Shown in pieces: positions 17,806 to 24,474 of a DNA stretch of 64,000 nucleotides. The translations under genes and the position numbers were made by a program. The DNA is from Sedimentitalea xiamensis (GTDB lineage Bacteria > Pseudomonadota > Alphaproteobacteria > Rhodobacterales > Rhodobacteraceae), in NCBI RefSeq assembly GCF_030164465.1, contig NZ_JASNJE010000010.1:62001-126000 (forward strand), read 5' to 3'. Positions within the stretch are counted from its first letter, which is position 1, and each line of letters opens with the position of its first letter. The notes under the pieces were generated by a model that saw nothing but the letters and a program-made list of their open reading frames with translations, ran no database searches and was not told the origin of the DNA.

Positions 17806-18573
17806 CTAGGCGATGATCGCGACCGTCGCCACGTCGCCGTCCACGGCCCTGCAGGCGGTCAGGATACGGTCCTGGAGATGGGTCTGCACATAGGCCGCGT
17901 GAAACCGGCTGGGGGCGCGCAGGACCAGCCGCCCCCCTGCCCTGTCGGCCCGTTCCAGCGCCCGCAGCCACGACCCGTATGTCGCGCCGTCCTCGCGGTG
18001 CAGCACCGCCTGCGCCAGCGCCCATTCGGTGCCCGCCGACACGTCCGGCGGCGGCACCCCCGCACCCGCCGCCGCGCGGAACGGCACCACCGAATCCGCC
18101 ACCGCAGGACCGTCCAGCCGGATCACGAAATCCGGGCCGACGGCGGGCCAGTTGTCGCGCGTGTCCGCCAGCATCCGGTCCCGGTCCATGGCATATTCCG
18201 TCACCCGCCCCCGCGCGCCCTGCCGGCGCACCACCAGCCAGCCCATCGCCCGCAGCCGCGCCATCTCGCGTTTCACCGTGCGTTCATCGCAGGACCACAG
18301 CCGCGCAATCTCGCGCTGGCCCACCGCCAGTTCGTCGCGCGCCCAGTTGTAGCGCGCCGTGACCAGGGTGATCAGCCGCAGCACCCGGCGCTGATCGGTC
18401 TTGCCCAGCGACAGCGCATGGGCGCCAAGAGCCGTGATCAGGTCGTATTTCATCGCCGACGCATTGCGCCCGACGGGTTTCATGTTGAGCATCCGCTCTG
18501 CTTTCTGCGCCAATCCGGTTGGCTGCCTCGGGGTCGGGATCTGGCGTCCCTTCTGGGTGAATGCGATGAACAC
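17806..18573 (-). CDS. DnaA-like plasmid replication initiator (DnaA N-terminal-domain protein)
   Basis: This 255-residue protein has an N-terminal helix-turn-helix region (about residues 70-120, REIARLWSCDERTVKREMARL) and a C-terminal segment resembling the DnaA N-terminal domain (YGSWLRALERADRAGGRLVLRAPSRFHAAYVQTHL). This matches the DnaA-like replicases known from Rhodobacterales plasmids. Divergent orientation to parA across a repeat-rich 458-bp region supports this. The first in-frame start is GTG 18573; ATG at 18492, 18483 or 18453 (MKYDLITALG) are alternatives, and the conserved sequence begins at the last. It lacks the AAA+ domain of chromosomal DnaA. Assigning it as the replicon's own initiator is inference from family and context. 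Confidence 0.82.
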   Translation of the reverse strand: MFIAFTQKGRQIPTPRQPTGLAQKAERMLNMKPVGRNASAMKYDLITALGAHALSLGKTDQRRVLRLITLVTARYNWARDELAVGQREIARLWSCDERTVKREMARLRAMGWLVVRRQGARGRVTEYAMDRDRMLADTRDNWPAVGPDFVIRLDGPAVADSVVPFRAAAGAGVPPPDVSAGTEWALAQAVLHREDGATYGSWLRALERADRAGGRLVLRAPSRFHAAYVQTHLQDRILTACRAVDGDVATVAIIA

Positions 18574-18699
18574 CGGATAAACTCAGCGTTCTTCACCATC
18601 TGTCAACGATTAGCGTCCGGAAGCGCGATTCTGTCAAGACTTAATCCGGCCGTGGCAATTGCGGCCCCAATCCGGATTCAAAAAAACTGGTATTAATGG

Positions 18700-18783
18700 T
18701 ATTGGGGGACAGTCAGGATGTCCCCTATTGGGCCTCGTTTGTCCCCCAATCGGTAGCGGGTTTCAAAAGACTGTCCCCCAATC
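18700..18783. repeat. Iteron-like repeat cluster (TGTCCCCCAATC)
   Basis: Two direct copies of TGTCCCCCAATC lie at 18740-18751 and 18772-18783, exactly 32 bp (about three helical turns) apart. An inverted copy TATTGGGGGACA lies at 18700-18711, and a degenerate copy TGTCCCCTATTG at 18719-18730. A further half copy CCCCAATCCGG is at 18666-18676. Such iterons normally bind the initiator; here they share the TGTCCCC start with the palindromes flanking parAB. Confidence 0.7.
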
Positions 18784-19006
18784 CGTTGTGGCTCTGCACA
18801 GAGCACCGTGGGCGTTTCCGAATCGCCCGGCCTCTGCCGCGCCCCTTGTTTTCAACGGGTTTCGCGGAAAATCGGAAATCCCTCTTTCCATGATATTCCG
18901 GTTTGCCAAAATTCGCAAATCAACGTAAATAGGAAGACAATCCGAATTAGCGTCCCGGCGTTTCGGGCAAATCAGAAAAACGGGAAAACAACCAGAGCGG
19001 AACAAG

Positions 19007-19022
19007 TGTCCCCGCGGGGACA
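19007..19022. promoter_or_regulatory. 16-bp palindrome, putative parS/operator site, copy 1
   Basis: TGTCCCCGCGGGGACA is a perfect palindrome. It ends where the AGGAGG ribosome site of parA begins, so a bound protein would cover the parA translation start and probably its transcript start. It is one of four copies around parAB. It is a candidate centromere site for ParB or an autoregulatory operator. Confidence 0.7.
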
Positions 19023-19031
19023 GGAGGCAAG

Positions 19032-20339
19032 ATGTTCACACACCAGGACCTGTCGCAGCTTCAGACCCAGTCGCTGAAGATGCAGGGATTCATTCGTCAG
19101 CAGACCTATTCCCCCGAACTGGAAAAGACCCTGCGGCGGTTTTCCAGCTGGGAGGTGGCGGAGCTGATCTTTCGCGTCAACCAGTCCACCATGCGCGGCC
19201 GGATGGCGGCGGACCCGTCGCTGCCGCAGGGCGCGGTCGAAGAGGACGGACGCCAGCGCTGGTATACGCTGCAGGAGGTGAACGAGCTGCGCCGCCGTCT
19301 CAAGGTCAACCGCAAGTCGCTGATGCCGCCCCGCCCCGCCGGGCGCCGGGCGATCCGCGCCGCCATCGCCAATTTCAAGGGCGGGTCGGGCAAGTCCACG
19401 GTGGCGCTGCATTTCGCCCATGCGGCGGCGCTCGACGGCTACCGGGTGCTCTGCGTCGATTTCGACCCGCAGGCGACGCTCAGCCATTCCATGGGCCTGT
19501 CGGACGTGTCCGAGGAGTTCACCGTCTGGGGCATCATGGCGCGCGACCTGATCCACGAGACCGAACGGATGAACAGCGCCGCCCAGGGGGCCGAAAGCGG
19601 CGCCGCCCTGCCCCGCCGCCGCCTGCCCGCGTCGATCACCGACATGGGCCTGGCCGATCTGCGCATCGCCGATTTCATCAAGCCGACAAGCTGGCCGACC
19701 ATCGACATCATCCCCAGTTGCGCCAACGCCGCCTTTGTCGAATTCGCCAGCGCGCAGTATCGCCATCTCAACCCGGAATGGTCGTTCTTCGCCGCCGTGT
19801 CGCGCTATCTCGACGCCCTGCCCGACGATGCCTATGACATGATCATCTTCGACTGCCCGCCCGCCATCGGGTATCAGTCGATGAACGCGGTCTTCGCCGC
19901 CGACGTGCTTTATGTGCCCTCCGGTCCCGGCTACTGGGAATACGACAGCACCACTTCCTTCGTCGGCCAGCTGGCCGAGGCGCTGGAGGACCTGGGCCGG
20001 TTCGGCGCCTCTGTCCCCGCGGGGACATTGCGACTGCCGAAGGAATTCGCCGACATCCGGTTCCTGCTGACCCGTTACGAGCCCAATAACGAACTGCACC
20101 GCGCGATGCAGTCGGCCTTTGTCAAGGTTTTCGGCGATAGGGTCGTGCAGCATCCGATCGAGATGACCCGCGCGGTGGAACAGTCCGGGCGGTTTCTCAG
20201 CTCGATCTATGAAATCGACTATCGCGACATGACACGCGAGACATGGCGGCGCGCACGGGCGTCTTTCGATCAGGCCTATGACGAATTCAAGGGCCACCTG
20301 ATTGCCGCCTGGGACCATATCGAGGAGGTTGAGGCATGA
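19032..20339 (+). CDS. parA: Plasmid partition ATPase ParA (type Ia)
   Basis: This 435-residue protein has an N-terminal DNA-binding extension (about residues 35-95, WEVAELIFRVNQSTMRGRMA) typical of type Ia ParA/RepA. The ATPase follows with deviant Walker A NFKGGSGKST (about residue 117), CVDFDPQATLSHSMG and switch IIFDCPPAIG. It should move plasmid copies along the nucleoid together with ParB and repress its own promoter. ATG 19032 has AGGAGG 4 nt upstream. A 16-bp palindrome lies inside the gene at 20012-20027. The stop overlaps the parB start (ATGA). Confidence 0.95.
   Translation: MFTHQDLSQLQTQSLKMQGFIRQQTYSPELEKTLRRFSSWEVAELIFRVNQSTMRGRMAADPSLPQGAVEEDGRQRWYTLQEVNELRRRLKVNRKSLMPPRPAGRRAIRAAIANFKGGSGKSTVALHFAHAAALDGYRVLCVDFDPQATLSHSMGLSDVSEEFTVWGIMARDLIHETERMNSAAQGAESGAALPRRRLPASITDMGLADLRIADFIKPTSWPTIDIIPSCANAAFVEFASAQYRHLNPEWSFFAAVSRYLDALPDDAYDMIIFDCPPAIGYQSMNAVFAADVLYVPSGPGYWEYDSTTSFVGQLAEALEDLGRFGASVPAGTLRLPKEFADIRFLLTRYEPNNELHRAMQSAFVKVFGDRVVQHPIEMTRAVEQSGRFLSSIYEIDYRDMTRETWRRARASFDQAYDEFKGHLIAAWDHIEEVEA
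20012..20027. repeat. 16-bp palindrome inside parA, copy 2
   Basis: This is an exact copy of TGTCCCCGCGGGGACA inside the parA reading frame. It encodes Val-Pro-Ala-Gly-Thr at about residues 328-332. Being identical to the sites before parA and after parB, it is unlikely to be chance. Confidence 0.75.
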
Positions 20340-21400
20340 CCAAGAAACGACGCGTGTTCGACATCGAATTCGACGAATCCGCCGCCGCTGTCCCTGCAGG
20401 GACAGCCGAAACCCGGCGCGGGCCGATGGCCACCGCGATTACCGAAAACGCCGAGGCGCTGACTGCAAGGCAGGCGGCGGAAACCGCGATCCGGGCGGAA
20501 AACGATGCGCTGGCACATGAACATGTGCGGCTGAAAAAGGCCGGGCTGATCACCGACCTGATCCCGCTTGACGCGATCCGCACCGGCAAGCTGACCCGCG
20601 ATCGCGCGCCGGGCCGCGATCCGGAAATCGACGAACTCAAGACTTCGATCCGCAGCATCGGACTGTCCAATCCGATCCGGGTGGAAAAGCTGGCCGACGG
20701 TTACGAACTGATCCAGGGATACCGCCGCCTGACCGCGTTCCGCGAACTTTTCGAGGAAACCGGCGACGCGCAATTCGCGAAGATCCCGTCGGGGCTGAAC
20801 GCGGGCGGCGAGGAACTGCAAAAGCTCTACCGGCGCATGGTCGATGAAAACCTCGTGCGGCGCGGGGTCAGTTTCGGCGAAATGGCGCGGCTGGCGATGG
20901 CCTATCGCGCCGAGGATCCCAACGTGGAAAGCTATGACCGGGCGGTGGAACTGCTGTTCGCGTCTTCCGGGCGGCAGCGGCGCAGCTATATCAAGCTGTT
21001 CGTGCGGCTGATCGGCCAGATCGGGGACCATCTGAAATATCCCGAAGCCTTGCCGCGGGCGCTGGGGCTGAACCTGCTCAAGCGGATCGACGAACAGCCG
21101 GCGCAGATCCGGCAACTGGCGGCGGTGCTGGCAAGCGAACCGGACCGGAGCGCCGAAGACGAGCTGCGGCTGCTGAACGGGTTCCTGTCCGCCAAGGCGG
21201 CGCGGCCGAAGACGGTGGCGCAGAAATCCGCCAAGACGACGTTCCGGCTGTCGCGCCCCGAAGGCATCGCCAAGTGCACCGCCGCCGATGGGCGGGTGGA
21301 ATTGCGGCTGGAACGGGATTTCAGCGGCTTGGAACGCCAGCGGCTCGAAGCGGCGGTGCAGGCGTTTTTCGACAGTCTGGACGCGGCGGATCGCGGCTAG
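20336..21400 (+). CDS. parB: Plasmid partition protein ParB/RepB-like
   Basis: This 354-residue protein of the ParB family has the N-terminal nuclease-like CTP-binding domain (IDELKTSIRSIGLSNPIRV and GYRRLTAF at about residues 98-140), a helix-turn-helix region (VRRGVSFGEMARLAMAYRAE, about 180) and a C-terminal dimerisation part. It should bind the palindromic sites and stimulate ParA. The start ATG 20336 overlaps the parA stop, indicating coupled translation. The gene carries a variant of the same palindrome near its start (20389-20404). Confidence 0.94.
   Translation: MTKKRRVFDIEFDESAAAVPAGTAETRRGPMATAITENAEALTARQAAETAIRAENDALAHEHVRLKKAGLITDLIPLDAIRTGKLTRDRAPGRDPEIDELKTSIRSIGLSNPIRVEKLADGYELIQGYRRLTAFRELFEETGDAQFAKIPSGLNAGGEELQKLYRRMVDENLVRRGVSFGEMARLAMAYRAEDPNVESYDRAVELLFASSGRQRRSYIKLFVRLIGQIGDHLKYPEALPRALGLNLLKRIDEQPAQIRQLAAVLASEPDRSAEDELRLLNGFLSAKAARPKTVAQKSAKTTFRLSRPEGIAKCTAADGRVELRLERDFSGLERQRLEAAVQAFFDSLDAADRG
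20389..20404. repeat. 16-bp palindrome inside parB, variant copy 3
   Basis: TGTCCCTGCAGGGACA is a perfect palindrome with two symmetric changes (central CGCG flanked by C/G becomes TGCA) relative to the other copies. It encodes the same Val-Pro-Ala-Gly-Thr peptide, here at about residues 19-23 of ParB. The paired changes keep both the palindrome and the peptide. Confidence 0.72.
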
Positions 21401-21421
21401 GGCAGGGGGCGGGACCGGATC

Positions 21422-21437
21422 TGTCCCCGCGGGGACA
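21422..21437. promoter_or_regulatory. 16-bp palindrome downstream of parB, copy 4
   Basis: An exact copy of TGTCCCCGCGGGGACA lies in the 39-bp gap between the convergent parB and recombinase genes, ending 2 nt from the recombinase stop. It could serve as a centromere site. A strong GC hairpin here could also act as a transcript barrier, though no T-run follows. Confidence 0.72.
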
Positions 21438-21439
21438 GA

Positions 21440-22495
21440 TCAGCCCAGAAGGTCCGCGGCCGGGTTTTCGGCGATATCCACGTCATCGTAATATTTCTGC
21501 GCCTGCGCCATCGACCGGTGCAGGGACAGGCGCATCGCCGCCTGGATCGGCGCGCCGTCCAGCGCCGCCTGGGTCAGGAACCCGCTGCGCAGCCCGTGCG
21601 GGGTGGCGAAATCCGGCGGGTAGCCGGCCAGCGCCAGCCGGTGCCGGACAATCTGGTAAATCGCATCGGGCGACAGCGCCCGTTTCAACACCCGGTCGGC
21701 GCGTGACACCGGACGGAACAGCGGGCCGTCGGAAATCCCGCCGACCTCGATCCAGTGCACCAGCGCCTGCGCCGCGCGGCCTTTCAGCACCAGCCGCGGT
21801 GTCGCGCCGCGCGCGGTGGTCTTGGTGCCGGTCAGGGCGATCCAGACCAGCCCCTTGGCGGCAAACTCCTTCAGGCCGACGTCGGCGCGCATCAGCGACA
21901 CGATCTCGCTGCGCCGGCGTCCGCCACTGGCCCAGCCCAGCATCAGCGCCGCCCGGTCGCGGCAATCGCGCCGGGTTCCATGGCAGGTGGCGAGCAGGGT
22001 TTCCAGCACCTCGCGGGTGATCGGATGCGCCGATTTGGGGGCAGGGGCGCGGCCATTGGCGCGGCGTCCCTTGGCGCGGGCCTGGCGGATCAGCGGGCTT
22101 TCGAAGGGGCTGGGCAGGTTCTTCATCCGGTGGAAGGCCCGCCAGCTGGCGATGCGCCGGTCCAGCGTCGCCGGGGCAGGGCAGGCCAGCCCCCGGCGCA
22201 GACCCCGCGCGACAAGGGCCTGTGCTGCGGCGCGGGCCGGGTCGTCTTCGGGGCCGCCGGACAGGTCACGGCTGTGATCCAGCACGAAGGCCAGCGCCAC
22301 CTTGTCGGCCTCCGGCCAGCCGGGGGCGGCGCCGAACCGGGCGGCTTTCCAGGCGGTGATGTAGATCATGTCGCGCTCATAGGCGCGCAGCGTGTTCTCG
22401 GGCGTGCCGCGCACATAGAGATCGTGCAGCGCCGCATGATCCGCCCTGGACAGAGTCGGCACGTGCGAAGGAAGGAGCGGCGCAGGGGCTGTCAT
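21440..22495 (-). CDS. Tyrosine recombinase / site-specific integrase
   Basis: This 351-residue protein has an N-terminal SAM-like domain and a C-terminal catalytic domain with visible residues: Arg in WASGGRRRSEIVSL, His-x-x-Arg in TPHGLRSGF, His in SLHRSMAQ and the nucleophile Tyr in QKYYDDVD. Its place beside the replication-partition module suggests a plasmid dimer resolvase, or a recombinase fixing this module in the replicon; both are inference. ATG 22495 is preferred because homology-like sequence begins shortly after it; a longer frame to 22573 adds 26 unusual residues. Confidence 0.9.
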   Translation of the reverse strand: MTAPAPLLPSHVPTLSRADHAALHDLYVRGTPENTLRAYERDMIYITAWKAARFGAAPGWPEADKVALAFVLDHSRDLSGGPEDDPARAAAQALVARGLRRGLACPAPATLDRRIASWRAFHRMKNLPSPFESPLIRQARAKGRRANGRAPAPKSAHPITREVLETLLATCHGTRRDCRDRAALMLGWASGGRRRSEIVSLMRADVGLKEFAAKGLVWIALTGTKTTARGATPRLVLKGRAAQALVHWIEVGGISDGPLFRPVSRADRVLKRALSPDAIYQIVRHRLALAGYPPDFATPHGLRSGFLTQAALDGAPIQAAMRLSLHRSMAQAQKYYDDVDIAENPAADLLG

Positions 22496-22621
22496 GCCGG
22501 TCAATCTGCGCCGGATCGGCTTCAAAGTCCAGAAACATGATAACAGTATCTTATCGTGTATAATTACGACCAAAGAAAATTACTCTAGTAGCGAGCATAA
22601 TCATCGAATAATGATCGTTAC
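22496..22621. promoter_or_regulatory. Divergent AT-rich promoter region with inverted repeat
   Basis: This 126-bp region is strikingly AT-rich in a very GC-rich neighbourhood. It holds a perfect TATAAT at 22559-22564 on the plus strand (no good -35) and an inverted repeat ATCAT-6-ATGAT at 22600-22615, six bases before the ATG of the next gene. The repeat could be an operator for that helix-turn-helix protein. Confidence 0.4.
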
Positions 22622-23719
22622 ATGGCCAAGCGTACGGATGACATTTACGAAGACGGGATCGGCCGGACGTCGATCTTCGACGCGGAACCGCCGGCGGAGG
22701 CGGATCTGTGGTTTCTCGCGCCGCCGCCGGAAGACAGCGCGCCGACCGACATGCCCTGGCCGATGGCGGCGCGGCAGGCGAGCCTTGACCCGGATCTCTG
22801 GCGCGATGCGGAGGCGCGCTGTTATCGCGGCCTGCTCGACGCCGCGCAGGCGGTGGCGCGGTTCGGAGAGCGGTTGCGCCGCTGTCCCGAGGGGGCCGTC
22901 CGGCGCATCGCGCTGCGGTCGGTGGCGGCGGCCTTGCATGGCGAAGGCACCTGGCTGCCGCCGGAACAGATCGCGCTCTACCAGGTGCTGCGGATCGGGG
23001 CCGATGACAGCGCCCGCGACCTGGCCCGCGCCGGCTGGGCGGTGCGGCGGCTCTGCGGCGGTGCCGGGGCACCCGGTCCGCTGGACGGGCTGCACGGGTT
23101 TCTTGGCCGCGACACGGTGCAGAACCCGCAGGCGCCGCCGGGCGAGGACCGGCCCGTGGGCGCGGAACTCGACCTGTTGGGCGACCGCTGGGCCGCTGCG
23201 GTCGCGGCACTGGCGGACCTGCACCCGCTGACCCGCGCGGCCTACGGGTTCGCGGTCTGGCGCGGCGAAGCGCTGACCCCCTGGGACGACCTGCTGGAAC
23301 CCGCCGTGGCGGCGATGCTGGTGGGGGCGGGTGGCCTTGCGCCATTCCTGCCGCTGGCGGTCGGGCACCGGCTGGACCGGGGCGCGCTGGCGCCGGGGCC
23401 GGAGGCGGTGCAGGCGCGTCTGGCGCAATTCCTCGCGGCGGCGGAGGCAGGGGCGCTGGCCGCCCTGCGGGACCTGGCCCGGCTCATCGACTGGGCCGCG
23501 CGGGCCGGTGCTGCGACCGCCGACCTGTCCGGAAAGACCCCGCCGGCGCTGATCGACGCGCTGACCCGGTTTCCGGTGGTGTCGGCGGAACTGGTGGCCG
23601 AAACCGCGGGCTGTTCGCGCCCCGCCGCGCGGCGCAACCTGGCCCTGTTCACCCGGTGCGGGCTGATCCGGGAAATCACCGGGCAGGACCGTTACCGGTT
23701 CTGGACCGTCGCGGCGTGA
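22622..23719 (+). CDS. Helix-turn-helix protein of unknown function, possibly DUF1612-like
   Basis: This 365-residue protein is Ala/Arg-rich and largely helical. The last 50 residues (about 315-365, [24 protein letters not shown] ... GLIREITG) look like a winged helix. The overall plan (long helical body, C-terminal helix-turn-helix) recalls DUF1612/RHE_PE00001-type plasmid proteins of alphaproteobacteria, but I recognise it only weakly. It lies beside the recombinase and replication module, so a plasmid-maintenance or regulatory role is possible. Its 3' end overlaps the convergent last gene of the injection-system cluster by 28 bp. Confidence 0.6.
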   Translation: MAKRTDDIYEDGIGRTSIFDAEPPAEADLWFLAPPPEDSAPTDMPWPMAARQASLDPDLWRDAEARCYRGLLDAAQAVARFGERLRRCPEGAVRRIALRSVAAALHGEGTWLPPEQIALYQVLRIGADDSARDLARAGWAVRRLCGGAGAPGPLDGLHGFLGRDTVQNPQAPPGEDRPVGAELDLLGDRWAAAVAALADLHPLTRAAYGFAVWRGEALTPWDDLLEPAVAAMLVGAGGLAPFLPLAVGHRLDRGALAPGPEAVQARLAQFLAAAEAGALAALRDLARLIDWAARAGAATADLSGKTPPALIDALTRFPVVSAELVAETAGCSRPAARRNLALFTRCGLIREITGQDRYRFWTVAA

Positions 23720-24474
23720 CGGGCGGTCACGGCGCAACCGGTTCCACCGTCCATTTCTGCCGCGCCGCGGGATGTCGCGCCGGGGCGCAGGGGTAGGGCT
23801 GCAACGGCCATCAGCGCCGCCGTGAGGCAGGCCAGATCGGGATCGTCCACCGGCTGCTTTTCACCGGCGCGCAGGCGGAACGGTTCAGGCACCGCGTTCA
23901 GCCCGTAGGCCCGGCCAAGCGCATCGCACAACGCGGCTTCGCCCGGCGCAAAGACCATGCCCAGCCCGTCAAAGGCCGCCGGGTCGTCCGGATCGCCGCC
24001 GTCCGCGTCGAGGATCGCCAGCCCCGGCCCTTGGGTCACGCGCGCGGTCTGTGTCGGGCCCGCCGCGTCCCAGTCCAGCCGCAGGGTGCGAAAGGGTTCG
24101 GCCCATGTCTCGGGCCGGACGGCGGCGTAGTCCCGCGCGGCCTCGGCGAAGGCGTCGATCAGCGCGTCGTCGCGCACCTCTGCGAAAGCGCCGGGCAGGG
24201 CGATGTCGAGCGCAATGCCGCCCAGCAGGCTGCGGGTGGCACCGTCGAGCGGCGCGACGGCGAGGCCGAGCGCGGTCGCGTCCTCCTTGAGTGCCGGTTC
24301 GGCCAGGATGTCCGCAGGATCCACCCCGGCGAGAAACCGTGGCAGCACCTCGGCGAGGCCGTTGCCGAAGATCGACGGCTGCTCCGGCAGGCCGGGAAAC
24401 AGGAAATAGGCGATCCGGCCGCGCGCCGCGTCGGTGCCGTTCAGCGGGCCGATGGCGAAAAGGCGATGGGTCAC
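23692..24474 (-). CDS. Hypothetical protein, last gene of eCIS cluster
   Basis: This 260-residue protein is not recognised. It is acidic for most of its length, has no signal peptide or membrane segment, and reads MTHRLFAIGPLNGTDAARGR at the start. The start is a GTG (24474) overlapping the stop of the giant DUF4157 gene (GTGA), so it is translated together with it. Such a partner could be a loading chaperone, an immunity protein or a particle component; none of these is shown by sequence. It overlaps the convergent upstream gene by 28 bp at the 3' ends, with no terminator between. Confidence 0.75.
   Translation of the reverse strand: MTHRLFAIGPLNGTDAARGRIAYFLFPGLPEQPSIFGNGLAEVLPRFLAGVDPADILAEPALKEDATALGLAVAPLDGATRSLLGGIALDIALPGAFAEVRDDALIDAFAEAARDYAAVRPETWAEPFRTLRLDWDAAGPTQTARVTQGPGLAILDADGGDPDDPAAFDGLGMVFAPGEAALCDALGRAYGLNAVPEPFRLRAGEKQPVDDPDLACLTAALMAVAALPLRPGATSRGAAEMDGGTGCAVTARHAATVQNR

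Larger units (their letters stand above)
18574..19031. other. Predicted replication origin region of DnaA-like replicon
   Basis: This is a 458-bp non-coding region between the divergent initiator and parA genes. It has AT-rich stretches (about 18585-18700 and 18890-18985), a cluster of TGTCCCCCAAT repeats (18700-18783), a 10-bp direct repeat ATTAGCGTCC at 18609-18618 and 18946-18955, and a 16-bp palindrome abutting the parA ribosome site. This is the expected layout of a plasmid origin. No perfect chromosomal DnaA box (TTATCCACA) was seen. Confidence 0.65.

Noticed and set aside
18700-18783. CRISPR-like repeat array
   Set aside because: The repeats are 12 bp, few, partly inverted and uneven in spacing; they fit origin iterons.
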